Source of the DNA: JAICJR01 sp963848495
Lineage (GTDB): Bacteria; Actinomycetota; Thermoleophilia; Solirubrobacterales; Thermoleophilaceae
Reading direction: 5' to 3'
DNA: 64,000 nucleotides
Assembly: GCA_963848495.1 (NCBI GenBank)
Contig: CAWKDV010000002.1
Location: 1,674,001 to 1,738,000 of the forward strand
Shown: in pieces, positions 7,235-15,501 of the stretch
Position numbering within the stretch: the stretch's first letter is position 1
Layout of the letters: every line of letters starts with the position of its first letter
The notes under the pieces: model-generated
The model's database searches: none
What the model was told of the DNA's origin: nothing
Seen by the model: only the letters and a program-made list of their open reading frames with translations
Program-made: the position numbers and the translations under genes

Positions 7235-7839
7235 TGTCCGGGGCAGCCGTGGTGATGATCGTGGCGGTCGTGCTGATCGTGCTCGCGCTGGTCTACTACC
7301 TGGTGTCGACGATCGTGGCGCTGCGGCAGATCACCGCCGGCCTGGACGAAGTGATCGCCGGCGTCGGCGAGATCCTCGAGAAGAGCGCTCCGGTCAACCA
7401 GATCGTGAACTCGATCAACGAGCAGCTCGACGCCGGTGTCGATTTGCTCGAGGGCCTGCTCGTGAAGAAGGCCGGTGTGGTGGACGCGGTGGGCCTCGTC
7501 GACGGCCTCTACCCGGGGGCGGGCGCCCAGGGCTTCCGCAACATCCCGGAAAGCCAGGACATCGACGCGCCGCGCATCTCCGAGGTCTACACCAAGGGAA
7601 CGCTGACGCTCGCCCGGCTGGGCCGGGAGGCGCCGATCGCCACCGCCAACCCCGCCGGGCCGGTGCTGAGGGACGCGGCGTCCGGCAGCCGCGCCGCGCG
7701 CCTCCTCTACCCCGAGATCCGCCAGGAGAAGCCGCCGAGCCTGCCCCGCTCGCCGGTGATCGGCACCGACGCCCCCGAGCAGTACGAGCGCCGCGAGGAC
7801 ATCGGCAAGCCACGCAAGCGCATGCCGGTCACGGACTGA
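7234..7839 (+). CDS. Membrane protein E of the cox cluster (longer, with basic C-terminal tail)
   Basis: 201 residues from ATG 7234. A transmembrane helix at about 5-30 is followed by LRQITAGLDEVIAGVGEIL and APVNQIVNSINEQLDAGVDLLEGLL, both resembling segments of proteins B and C. The C-terminal half is polar and Pro/Arg-rich (PPSLPRSP, KPRKRMPVTD) and probably disordered. It is the last of the five and lies 18 bases before coxM. The length and tail make it a candidate for contacting a soluble partner such as CODH; that is inference from position only. Confidence 0.8.
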   Translation: MSGAAVVMIVAVVLIVLALVYYLVSTIVALRQITAGLDEVIAGVGEILEKSAPVNQIVNSINEQLDAGVDLLEGLLVKKAGVVDAVGLVDGLYPGAGAQGFRNIPESQDIDAPRISEVYTKGTLTLARLGREAPIATANPAGPVLRDAASGSRAARLLYPEIRQEKPPSLPRSPVIGTDAPEQYERREDIGKPRKRMPVTD

Positions 7840-7857
7840 GCCCGAAAGGAGCAGCTG

Positions 7858-8733
7858 TTGCAGACTCCCGCGCCATTCGAGTACGAGCGCGCGACCAGCG
7901 TCGACGGCGCCATCGCAGCGCTCGTGCGCCATGGCTCCGAAGCCCGCGTGATCGCCGGCGGGCACAGCCTGCTGCCGATGATGAAGCTGCGGCTGGCCAA
8001 CCCCGAGTACCTGGTCGACATCAACGACCTGAGCGAGCTCGCCTACATCCGTGAGGAGGGTGGCGAGATCAGGATCGGGGCGCTCACGCGGCACGTGGAC
8101 CTGCTGGAGTCGCCGCTCCTCGCGCGCCGCTACCCGATCTTCCGCGACGCCGAGGAGGTGATCGCCGATCCGGTGGTGCGCAACCGCGGCACGATCGGCG
8201 GCTCCCTCTGCCAGGCCGATGCCGCCGAGGACCTGTCGGCCGTGTGCACCGCGGCCAAGGGACGCGCGGTGATCCGCGGCTCCTCCGGCGAGCGCGTGGT
8301 GTCGATGGACGAGTTCCACGTGGGTCCCTACATGACCGCCGTCGCAGACGGGGAGCTGCTCACCGAGCTGCGGCTGCCGCTGCGCCCCGGCGCCGGCAGC
8401 GCCCACGAGAAGGTCGAGCGGCGCGCCGGCGACTGGGCGATCGCGGCCGCGTCCGCGGCGGTCTGGATGGACGGCGCCTCGATCGCCGAGGTCGGGCTCG
8501 CGCTGAGCGCGGTGGGCCTCACCACCGTGCACCTCTCGCGGGCCGAGGAGCTCCTGCGCGGAAAGGCGCCCTCGGACGAGCTGTTCGACCAGGCGGCGCA
8601 GATCGCGTCGGAGGACTGCTCGCCGATGCCCGACGGCCGCGGGCCGGTGGACTACAAGCGCCACCTCGCGGGCGTTCTCACCAAGCGCGCGCTGCGGCGC
8701 GCGACCGCCCGCGCCCGCAACCAGGAGGTCTGA
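7858..8733 (+). CDS. coxM: CO dehydrogenase medium (FAD) subunit CoxM
   Basis: 291 residues from a TTG at 7858, chosen because AAGGAG lies six bases before it and the protein then begins in register with the family (PAPFEYERATSVDGAIAAL). The two FAD-binding signatures of the CoxM/CutM flavoprotein are present: AGGHS at residues 33-37 and TIGGS at 112-116. The subunit takes electrons from the CoxS iron-sulfur clusters and passes them to the respiratory chain. It is followed one base later by coxS and then coxL, the M-S-L order usual for form I CODH operons. Confidence 0.96.
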   Translation: MQTPAPFEYERATSVDGAIAALVRHGSEARVIAGGHSLLPMMKLRLANPEYLVDINDLSELAYIREEGGEIRIGALTRHVDLLESPLLARRYPIFRDAEEVIADPVVRNRGTIGGSLCQADAAEDLSAVCTAAKGRAVIRGSSGERVVSMDEFHVGPYMTAVADGELLTELRLPLRPGAGSAHEKVERRAGDWAIAAASAAVWMDGASIAEVGLALSAVGLTTVHLSRAEELLRGKAPSDELFDQAAQIASEDCSPMPDGRGPVDYKRHLAGVLTKRALRRATARARNQEV

Positions 8734-8734
8734 G

Positions 8735-9226
8735 ATGGAGGTCTCGGTATCGATCAACGGGACGACGGTGTCGCGCGACGTCGAACCGCGGCAGCTGCTC
8801 ATCCACTTCATCCGGGAGACCCCGGGGCTCACCGGCACCCACTGGGGCTGCGACACCTCGAACTGCGGCGCCTGCGTCGTGCTCATGGACGGCAAGCCGG
8901 TGAAGTCCTGCACGATCCTCGCCGTGATGTGCGAGAGGCACGAGATACGTACGGTCGAGTCGCTCGAGGTCGACGGTCAGCTCGATCCGATCCAGCAGGG
9001 CTTCCACGAGATGCACGCGCTCCAGTGCGGCTTCTGCACGCCCGGCATGCTCATGACCACGCGCGCGCTGCTGGACGAGAACCCGGACCCCACCGAGCAC
9101 GAGATCCGCACCGCGATCTCCGGCGGCATCTGCCGCTGTACGGGCTACAAGAACATCGTCGCCGCGGTCCGCTGGGCGGCCGAGCACCCGGCTTCACCCG
9201 CCGCCACCCAGGAGGTAACCCAATGA
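8735..9226 (+). CDS. coxS: CO dehydrogenase small (2Fe-2S) subunit CoxS
   Basis: 163 residues. All eight cluster ligands are visible: Cys39, 44, 47 and 59 of the plant-ferredoxin-type N-terminal 2Fe-2S domain (GCDTSNCGACVV), and Cys98, 101, 133 and 135 of the helical C-terminal domain (CGFCTPGM and GGICRCTGYKNI). It carries electrons from the Mo-Cu site in CoxL to FAD in CoxM. Its stop overlaps the coxL start by four bases (ATGA), with GGAGG about seven bases before the coxL start. Confidence 0.97.
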   Translation: MEVSVSINGTTVSRDVEPRQLLIHFIRETPGLTGTHWGCDTSNCGACVVLMDGKPVKSCTILAVMCERHEIRTVESLEVDGQLDPIQQGFHEMHALQCGFCTPGMLMTTRALLDENPDPTEHEIRTAISGGICRCTGYKNIVAAVRWAAEHPASPAATQEVTQ

Positions 9227-11607
9227 CGATCGTCGAGAACCTGCCCAGCCCGCAGACCGAGCGCCCGATCGGCTTCGGGCGACTCAAGCGCAAGGAGGAC
9301 GCGCGCTTCATCCGCGGCAAGGGGAACTACCTGGACGACCTCCGGCTGCCGGGAATGGTCCACGGCGCGCTGCTGCGCAGCCCCTACGCCCACGCGAGGA
9401 TCCTCTCGATCGACACCTCGCGCGCGCTCGCGCATCCGGGCGTCGCGGCCGTCGTCACGGCGAAGGACCTCGAGACGCTCGGTCTGGCCTGGATGCCCAC
9501 GATCTCCTACGACACCCAGGCGGTGCTCGCGGGCGACAAGGTGCGCTTCCAGGGCCAGGAGGTGGCGTTCGTGATCGCCACCGACGAGTACTCGGCCAAC
9601 GACGCCCTCTCGCTGATCGACGTGGAGTACGAGCCGCTGCCCGCGGTGGTCAACGCCCGCAAGGCCCTCGATCCCGACGCGCCGCTGATCCGCGACGACA
9701 AGCCCGAGCAGCGGGACAACCTGGCCAGCCCGCTCTGGGAGGCCGGCGACGAGGAGGCCACCGACCGCGTCTTCGCCGAGGCGGACACGGTGGTCACCCG
9801 CGACATCATCTACCCGCGCTGCCACCCGGCGCCGCTCGAGACCTGCGGGATGATCGCCGACTTCAACCCGGAGACCGGCCAGCTCGACATCTACAACGGC
9901 AACCAGGCGCCGCACGCCCACCGGACGGTCTACGCGCACGTGGCGGGCCTGGCCGAGCACATGATCCGCATCCGCTGCCAGGACATCGGCGGCGGGTTCG
10001 GCAACAAGGTGCCCGTGTACCCCGGCTACGTATGCGCGATCGCGGGCTCGATCGTCGCCGGCGTGCCCGTCAAGTGGGTCGAGAACCGCACCGAGAACCT
10101 GGTCTCGACCGGCTTCGCACGCGACTACGTCATGCGCGCGGAGATGTGCGCGAAGGACGGCAAGATCACCGGCCTGCGGGTGGACGTGATCGCCGACCAC
10201 GGCGCGTTCGACTCCACGGCCCAGCCGACCAAGTTCCCCGCCGGGTTCTTCCACATCGTCTGCGGCTCGTACGACCTCGAGGCCTCGCACGTGCGCGTGA
10301 AGGCCGTCTACACGAACAAGGCGCCCGGCGGAGTCGCCTACCGCTGCTCGTTCCGCATCACCGAGGCGGTCTACCTCGTGGAGCGGATGGCCAGCGCGCT
10401 GGCGCTGGAGATGAAGGCCGACCCGATCGAGCTGCGGATGAAGAGCTTCATCAAGCCCGAGCAGTTCCCGTACGAGACCACCACCGGCTGGACCTACGAC
10501 TCCGGCAACTACGCGGAGACGATGCGCGTGGCGATGGACATCGCGGGCTACGAGGACCTGCGCCGGGAGCAGGCGGAGAAGCGGGCGCGCGGCGAGCTGA
10601 TGGGCATCGGCGTGTCGTTCTTCACCGAGGGCGTGGGCGCGGGCCCGCGCAAGCACATGGACATCCTCGGCCTGGCGATGAACGACGGCGCGGACCTGCG
10701 GGTTCATCCCTCGGGGAAGGCGGTGGTGAGCATCAGCGCCCAGACCCAGGGTCAGGGGCACGAGACCACCTTCGCCCAGATCGTGGCCGAGGAGCTGGGC
10801 ATCCCGCCCGAGGACGTGGAGGTGAGGCACGGCGACACCGACCGCTCCCCCTACGGGCTCGGCACCTACGGCAGCCGCTCCACGCCGGTCTCCGGCGGCG
10901 CCGTGGCCGTGGTGTCGCGCAAGGTGCGCGACCGGGCGCGGATGATCGCCGCCGAGATGCTCGAGACGAGGCCCGACGATCTCGCCTGGGAGAAGGGACG
11001 CTGGTTCGTGAAGGGCGATCCCGAAAAGGGCGCGCTGATCGAGGACATCGCCATGTACGCCTACAGCGGCAAGCCGATGCCGGAGGGGATGGAGGGCGGC
11101 CTCGACGCCCAGGTGATCTACGACCCGCCGAACCTGACCTACCCGTACGGCGCCTACATCGCCGTGGTGGACATCGATCCCGACACCGCGCAGGTCACGG
11201 TCAGGCGCTTCATCGCGGTCGACGACTGCGGTGTGCGGATCAACCCGATGGTGGTGGACGGCCAGATCCACGGCGGCCTCGCCGAGGGGATCGGCATCGC
11301 GCTGATGGAGCTGATCAGCTTCGACGACGAGGGCAACTGCCTCAACTCCTCGTTCATGGACTACCTGATCCCGACGGCGCTCGAGTGCCCCGACTTCGAG
11401 CTCGGTGAGACGGTCACGCCCTGCCCGCATCACCCCCTCGGCGCCAAGGGCGTCGGCGAGTCGCCGAATGTCGGCTCGCCCCCCGCGATCGTGAACGCCG
11501 TGATCGACGCGCTTCACGAGTCGTACGGCGTGGACCACATCGACATGCCGTGCACGCCCGCGCGCGTGTGGGCGGCGATGCAGGGGAACCCCCAGCCGCC
11601 GCAGTGA
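9223..11607 (+). CDS. coxL: Form I aerobic CO dehydrogenase large (Mo-Cu) subunit CoxL
   Basis: 794 residues from ATG 9223. The form I active-site loop AYRCSFR is present, with its Cys at residue 375 (codon 10345-10347); this Cys holds the copper of the Mo-S-Cu centre and the motif separates true CODH from form II relatives. Other family motifs are GGGFGNKVPVYPGY, QTQGQGHET and AKGVGES, with the catalytic Glu at residue 746. The enzyme oxidises CO with water to CO2, giving two electrons. The complete M-S-L set plus coxD, coxE, XdhC, MocA and CoxG nearby indicates a working CO oxidation system, used in many actinobacteria for survival on trace CO. Confidence 0.97.
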   Translation: MTIVENLPSPQTERPIGFGRLKRKEDARFIRGKGNYLDDLRLPGMVHGALLRSPYAHARILSIDTSRALAHPGVAAVVTAKDLETLGLAWMPTISYDTQAVLAGDKVRFQGQEVAFVIATDEYSANDALSLIDVEYEPLPAVVNARKALDPDAPLIRDDKPEQRDNLASPLWEAGDEEATDRVFAEADTVVTRDIIYPRCHPAPLETCGMIADFNPETGQLDIYNGNQAPHAHRTVYAHVAGLAEHMIRIRCQDIGGGFGNKVPVYPGYVCAIAGSIVAGVPVKWVENRTENLVSTGFARDYVMRAEMCAKDGKITGLRVDVIADHGAFDSTAQPTKFPAGFFHIVCGSYDLEASHVRVKAVYTNKAPGGVAYRCSFRITEAVYLVERMASALALEMKADPIELRMKSFIKPEQFPYETTTGWTYDSGNYAETMRVAMDIAGYEDLRREQAEKRARGELMGIGVSFFTEGVGAGPRKHMDILGLAMNDGADLRVHPSGKAVVSISAQTQGQGHETTFAQIVAEELGIPPEDVEVRHGDTDRSPYGLGTYGSRSTPVSGGAVAVVSRKVRDRARMIAAEMLETRPDDLAWEKGRWFVKGDPEKGALIEDIAMYAYSGKPMPEGMEGGLDAQVIYDPPNLTYPYGAYIAVVDIDPDTAQVTVRRFIAVDDCGVRINPMVVDGQIHGGLAEGIGIALMELISFDDEGNCLNSSFMDYLIPTALECPDFELGETVTPCPHHPLGAKGVGESPNVGSPPAIVNAVIDALHESYGVDHIDMPCTPARVWAAMQGNPQPPQ

Positions 11608-11614
11608 CCTACAG

Positions 11615-12538
11615 ATGAGACCGGGCGACGTCACCGGCGAGGCTGCGGACGAGATCCGGGCGCTCGTCCCGGACGTGGAGACGCTGGCGCAGCGCCTCGG
11701 GGCGGTGGACTACCTGGTGGACGAGGGGCTGGCCACATCCATGTTCCTCAGCCTCCGCCTGCCGCAGCCGCTGCTGCTCGAGGGCGAGGCCGGGGTGGGG
11801 AAGACCGAGGCCGCCAAGTCGCTCGCGCTCGTGCTGGACACGCCGCTCGTGCGCTTGCAGTGCTACGAGGGCATCGACGCCGCCGAGGCGCTCTACGAGT
11901 GGAACTACCCGCGCCAGCTGCTGAGCATCCGGCTCGCCGACTCGGCCGGGAGGTCGCTCGGCGAGGAGGAGCTGTTCGGGCCCGACTATCTGATCCGGCG
12001 GCCGCTCCTGCGCGCGCTCGAGCACCCGGGGCCGCGGCCGGCGGTGCTCCTGATCGACGAGATCGACCGCGCCGACGACGATTTCGAGGCGTTCCTGCTC
12101 GAGCTGCTGGCGGAGGCGAGCGTGACGATCCCCGAGCTCGGCACGATCCGGGCAACGCACCCGCCCGCGATCGTGCTGACCTCGAACCGCACCCGCGACC
12201 TCCACGACGCGGTGAAGCGACGCTGCCTCTACCACTGGATCCCGTATCCATCGCGCGAGCGCGAGGTCGAGATCGTCCGCAGGCGGGTGAAGGGCGCGTC
12301 AGAGACGCTCGCGGTGCAGGTCGCGGACGCCGTGTCGCGTATGCGCGAGAGCGACGTGCAGAAGCCGCCCGGGGTGGCCGAGGCGATCGACTGGCTCGCC
12401 GCGCTCGGCATGCTGGGCGTCGAGCGGCTCGACGCCGCCGCGCTCGACCGCACGCTCGGCTCGGTGCTCAAGTACAGCGAGGACCAGGAGGTGATCCGCG
12501 CGGCCGGGCTAGAGCGGCTCGTGCAGAGCCGTGACTGA
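11615..12538 (+). CDS. coxD: CoxD, MoxR-type AAA+ ATPase for CODH active-site maturation
   Basis: 307 residues. Walker A is GEAGVGKT at 57-64 and Walker B LLIDEID at 145-151, followed by the sensor region VLTSNRTRDLHDAVKRRC typical of MoxR-family ATPases. In Oligotropha, CoxD is needed to assemble the Mo-S-Cu cluster of CODH. It begins seven bases after coxL and overlaps coxE by eight bases, the same CoxD-CoxE pairing seen in other cox operons, where the ATPase works with a VWA partner. Confidence 0.93.
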   Translation: MRPGDVTGEAADEIRALVPDVETLAQRLGAVDYLVDEGLATSMFLSLRLPQPLLLEGEAGVGKTEAAKSLALVLDTPLVRLQCYEGIDAAEALYEWNYPRQLLSIRLADSAGRSLGEEELFGPDYLIRRPLLRALEHPGPRPAVLLIDEIDRADDDFEAFLLELLAEASVTIPELGTIRATHPPAIVLTSNRTRDLHDAVKRRCLYHWIPYPSREREVEIVRRRVKGASETLAVQVADAVSRMRESDVQKPPGVAEAIDWLAALGMLGVERLDAAALDRTLGSVLKYSEDQEVIRAAGLERLVQSRD

Positions 12539-13880
12539 GCCGCGCCCGTTCGGGGTCGAGACGGTGGAGCTCGACCTGCCGCCCCTGGCGGCCGCCTTCG
12601 GGCGCCGCCTCCGCGAGGCGGGCCTGCCCATCACGCCCGAGCGGCCGGCGGCGTTCGCCGAGGCGCTGACGCTCGTCCGCCCGATCTCCCGGCGGCGCCT
12701 GTACTGGACCGCGAGGGGCGTGTTCGTCTCCGACCGCACGCAGGCGGGCGCGTTCGACGCGGTCTTCGACGAGGTGTTCGGCGACGGCCGGCAGGGCGAG
12801 CTGCCCGACGACGCCCCGCTCACACGTGTGGGGCCGGACGAGCGGCGGGAGACCGGCTCCGCGCGCCCCGGCGACGGCGAGCCTGACGAGCGCGGCCACA
12901 CCACCGCCGCCGCGCGCGGCGATGGGCCCGGGACCGACGACGCGCCGGAGATCCCGGTGCCGCTGGCGATGGCGAGCGACGAGGAGCGGCTCGCCGGCCG
13001 TAGCTTCGAGGCTCTCGAGCCGCACGAGCTCGCCCAGGTCCAGCGGCTGATGACGGGCCTCCGGCTCGCCACGCCGCTGCGGCGCACGCGGCGCCACGAG
13101 GAGAGCCGGCACGGCAGGCGGGTGGATCTGCGGCGCACCCTGCGGGCCAGCCTCCACACCGAGGGCCAGCCGCTGCGGCTGGCGCGCAGAGAGCGGCGCC
13201 TGCAACCCAGGCGGCTCGTCCTCCTGTGCGACATCTCAGGCTCGATGGAGCCATACGCGCGCGCATACCTCCAGTTCCTCGCGGCGGCCGGCAGCGGCCC
13301 GCACGCCGAGGCGTTCGTGTTCGCCACCCGCCTCACCCGCGTCACGCGCGCCCTCCAGGCTCGCAACCCGGACCGCGCGATACAGCGCGCGGCCGCCACC
13401 GCGCCCGACTGGTCGAGCGGCACCCGCATCGGCGACGCCCTGAAGGCGTTCACCGACCGTCACGGCCGCCGCGGCATGGCGCGCGGCGCGGTCGTGGTGA
13501 TCCTCTCCGACGGCTGGGAGCGCGGCGACCCGCAGCTCGTCGGGCGCGAGATGGAGCGCCTCGCCCGCCTGGCTCACCGGATCGTCTGGGTCAACCCGCG
13601 CCTGAGCGGGCGGGAGTTCTCGGTGCAGGCGGGCGGGATGAGGGCCGCGCTGCCGCATTGCGACGCGCTCGTCAGCGGGCACAGCTTCGAGGCGCTCAAG
13701 GAGGTGGTGGCGGCGATCGGAGCGGCGTCGTGGGAGGCGCCCGGGGCCGAGCCGCCCGAGCAGGACGAGGAGGAGCCCTGGGCGAGCGCCACGCCGGAGC
13801 CCGGCAGCTCGGTGGCGATGCCGAGCGGATATGGGCCGAAACGGGGCAAGACCACGCCGGGATGGTTGACCGGTGGCTGA
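12531..13880 (+). CDS. coxE: CoxE, VWA-domain partner of CoxD
   Basis: 449 residues from GTG 12531. The N-terminal half is charged and variable, with an acidic stretch around residues 100-150. The C-terminal half is a von Willebrand A domain with the MIDAS motif DISGS (Asp234) and later SSGTRIGDALKAF and VVILSDGWERG, which supply the remaining metal ligands. CoxE-type proteins act with the MoxR ATPase CoxD during copper/sulfur insertion into CODH. The tail (about 405-449) is Pro/Glu-rich. The stop overlaps the following small gene by eight bases. Confidence 0.92.
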   Translation: MTEPRPFGVETVELDLPPLAAAFGRRLREAGLPITPERPAAFAEALTLVRPISRRRLYWTARGVFVSDRTQAGAFDAVFDEVFGDGRQGELPDDAPLTRVGPDERRETGSARPGDGEPDERGHTTAAARGDGPGTDDAPEIPVPLAMASDEERLAGRSFEALEPHELAQVQRLMTGLRLATPLRRTRRHEESRHGRRVDLRRTLRASLHTEGQPLRLARRERRLQPRRLVLLCDISGSMEPYARAYLQFLAAAGSGPHAEAFVFATRLTRVTRALQARNPDRAIQRAAATAPDWSSGTRIGDALKAFTDRHGRRGMARGAVVVILSDGWERGDPQLVGREMERLARLAHRIVWVNPRLSGREFSVQAGGMRAALPHCDALVSGHSFEALKEVVAAIGAASWEAPGAEPPEQDEEEPWASATPEPGSSVAMPSGYGPKRGKTTPGWLTGG

Positions 13881-14061
13881 CGCTCCGCAGAAGATCTGCA
13901 TCTACCCCGGCTGCGAGCGGCCGGCGGCGCCGCCGCACCCGCTGGGCGGTCCACAGCCTGCGTTCTGCGACCTCGAGGAGCACAACGCTCTGACGGCGCA
14001 CCAGGAACGCGAGCGTCTGGCCGGCAGCGGGGAACCCAACGACGACGAGGAGGAGAGCTAG
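13873..14061 (+). CDS. Small Cys-containing protein of the cox operon
   Basis: 62 residues from GTG 13873, overlapping the end of coxE. A C-x4-C pair (CIYPGC, Cys9 and Cys14) and a later Cys-x4-His (CDLEEH, Cys32 and His37) would make a minimal zinc site; the spacing CIYPGCERPA...FCDLEEHN looks like a compact treble-clef-type finger. The tail is acidic (DDEEES). I do not recognise a named family. Overlap with coxE and a two-base gap to the next gene place it in the same transcript. Confidence 0.75.
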   Translation: MADAPQKICIYPGCERPAAPPHPLGGPQPAFCDLEEHNALTAHQERERLAGSGEPNDDEEES

Positions 14062-14063
14062 CA

Positions 14064-14510
14064 GTGGCTAACGAGGCTTACCGGGCAGTCTTCCTGCGGG
14101 TGCACCCGACGGGCAAGATGGTGCTCAGCCTGACCACCGAGTCCGACGGCAACGAGGGGCACTACGCCGAGGCGGTGGCTGACGAGCTGGGAGTGCCGCC
14201 GCTCGACGTGAAGGTCGTGCCGGCCGACACCGACCGCTTCGGCACGGGCCACGGCTACAACACGAGCCCCTCGCCCGGCACCGAGGCCGCGATCGTGGGC
14301 GCCGCGGGCAAGGTACGCGACAAGGCGCGCCTGCTCGCGGGCGCGGCGCTCGAGGTGCCGCCCGAGAACCTCGATTGGGTGAACGGGGCGTGGGTGGCCG
14401 GCGACTCGGTCAAGACGATCGCCGACCTCGCGCTCTACGCGCACGGCACGGGGGCGCTGCCGAAGGGCGTCGAGGGCGGTCTCGACGGCCAGGCGGTCTA
14501 CAGCGACTGA
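14064..14510 (+). CDS. Stand-alone CoxL-like internal domain, 148 residues
   Basis: From GTG 14064, with GAGGAGGAGAG seven to seventeen bases upstream. The whole protein aligns by eye with CoxL residues about 490-634: HPTGKMVLSL versus HPSGKAVVSI, ADELGVPPLDVKV versus AEELGIPPEDVEV, DTDRFGTG versus DTDRSPYG, KVRDKARLLAG versus KVRDRARMIAA, and PKGVEGGLDGQAVY versus PEGMEGGLDAQVIY. The cofactor loop QTQGQGHET of CoxL is replaced by TESDGNEGHYA, and there is no AYRCSFR or GVGES, so it cannot be a catalytic subunit alone. It may be a remnant, or a domain reused in assembly; the intact frame and ribosome binding site favour a functional gene. Confidence 0.82.
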   Translation: MANEAYRAVFLRVHPTGKMVLSLTTESDGNEGHYAEAVADELGVPPLDVKVVPADTDRFGTGHGYNTSPSPGTEAAIVGAAGKVRDKARLLAGAALEVPPENLDWVNGAWVAGDSVKTIADLALYAHGTGALPKGVEGGLDGQAVYSD

Positions 14511-15022
14511 CCGGGCGGCGCTTCGAGCAGCACGTTCACCTCGTCGGCGACCTTGAGCGCGCCGAAGAGGGCCGTGTAGGGCTTGATGCCCCAGTCCGAT
14601 TGCTTCACCACGGCTCCTGCGCGGATGGAGCCGTCATCCGCGACCGTCAGGTCGAACGCGATCGGGTGGGTGGCCTCGCCGAGCGTCAGCTCCCCGCGGA
14701 CTGTGTAGCGGCCGCCGTCACCCGCCAGCTCGCTCGAGCGGAAGCGGATCGCGCCCCGCTGGAGCACCTCCTCGTCGATCGTCTGCCTGATGCCGGCCTT
14801 GTCGTCGTCGTCCAGCTTCTGCATGCCGCCCGTGCCGTCGAGGACGCGCAGCGAGCCGGAGTCCGCCTCGAGCTCGACGTGTCCCGGCTCGAGCTTGCCG
14901 GACCACGAGTCCACCACGATGAGGAGGTCGTGTCCTGCCTTGGCCACGGCGCCCGTGCGCCCGGTCCGGACGGACAGCGTCGCGTTGTCCGGCCCCAGCA
15001 CGCGCGTACCCTCGATCGACAC
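14498..15022 (-). CDS. YceI-like lipid-binding family protein
   Basis: 174 residues without a signal peptide. Features of the YceI lipocalin-like fold are visible: VRTGRTGAVAKAGHDLLIVVDSWSGKL near residues 18-45, a strand-rich middle, RYTVRGELTLGEATHPIAFDLTV near 105-130, and a C-terminal SDWGIKPYTALFGALKVADEVNVLLEA. YceI proteins bind isoprenoid chains in a beta barrel, which would fit a quinone-linked system, but no specific role is shown. It is convergent with the CoxL-like gene (13-base overlap of 3' ends) and divergent from the second coxG. Confidence 0.8.
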   Translation of the reverse strand: MSIEGTRVLGPDNATLSVRTGRTGAVAKAGHDLLIVVDSWSGKLEPGHVELEADSGSLRVLDGTGGMQKLDDDDKAGIRQTIDEEVLQRGAIRFRSSELAGDGGRYTVRGELTLGEATHPIAFDLTVADDGSIRAGAVVKQSDWGIKPYTALFGALKVADEVNVLLEAPPGQSL

Positions 15023-15069
15023 GGGCGCAGCCTATATTGCGTCAGTTCCGACAAAGGAGGACTCGCCCG

Positions 15070-15501
15070 ATGGCCGTTGAGCTCGACCATTCCTTCACCA
15101 CCGAGAAGCCGATCGACGACAGCTATGCCGCGATCCTCGACCTCGACCGGCTGGTCCCGTGCGTCGACGGTGGGAGCGTCCTCGAGCGCACCGGCCCCGA
15201 CTCGGTCAGGGCCGAGATCAAGGTCAAGATGGGCGCGATGTCGATGGTCTTTACGGGCACCGTCGAGGTCACCCAGCAGGACCCGGCCGCGCACCGCGTG
15301 GCGATGGCCGTGAAGTCGAAGGAGGCGGGCGGCCAGGGGTACGCGAACGCCACCGTTCAGTTCGCGCTGTCGGACGGCGGCGGCACGATCCACACCAGCG
15401 CGCAGATCAGCGGCAAGGCCGCGTCGATGGGCGAGGGCGTGATGATCGGGGTGCTGGACGCGCTGATCACGGACTTCACGGGGAAGCTCGCCGCACTCTG
15501 A
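15070..15501 (+). CDS. Second CoxG-like SRPBCC protein, without membrane anchor
   Basis: 143 residues from ATG 15070, with AAGGAGG nine bases before it; the longer frame from 15037 lacks a ribosome binding site. It is the same SRPBCC/CoxG domain as the gene at 2604 (LDLDRLVPCVDGGSVLERTG versus LDIERVAPCVPGAEVLERKG; KVKMGAMSMVFTGTVEV versus KVKVGPVSMQYRGQVEI), but it ends right after the domain. A TATATT at 15033-15038 could be a -10 element. It may be a soluble carrier that pairs with the anchored CoxG, or serve another hydroxylase. Confidence 0.88.
   Translation: MAVELDHSFTTEKPIDDSYAAILDLDRLVPCVDGGSVLERTGPDSVRAEIKVKMGAMSMVFTGTVEVTQQDPAAHRVAMAVKSKEAGGQGYANATVQFALSDGGGTIHTSAQISGKAASMGEGVMIGVLDALITDFTGKLAAL

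Noticed and set aside
9145..11634. 829-codon minus-strand frame opposite coxL
   Set aside because: Mirrors the codon structure of coxL; composition dominated by His, Arg, Val, Ala; no start signal or domain.
14064..14510. Reading the short CoxL-like gene as a simple pseudogene of coxL
   Set aside because: It has an intact frame, its own ribosome binding site and proper junctions, and aligns along its whole length with one continuous CoxL segment.
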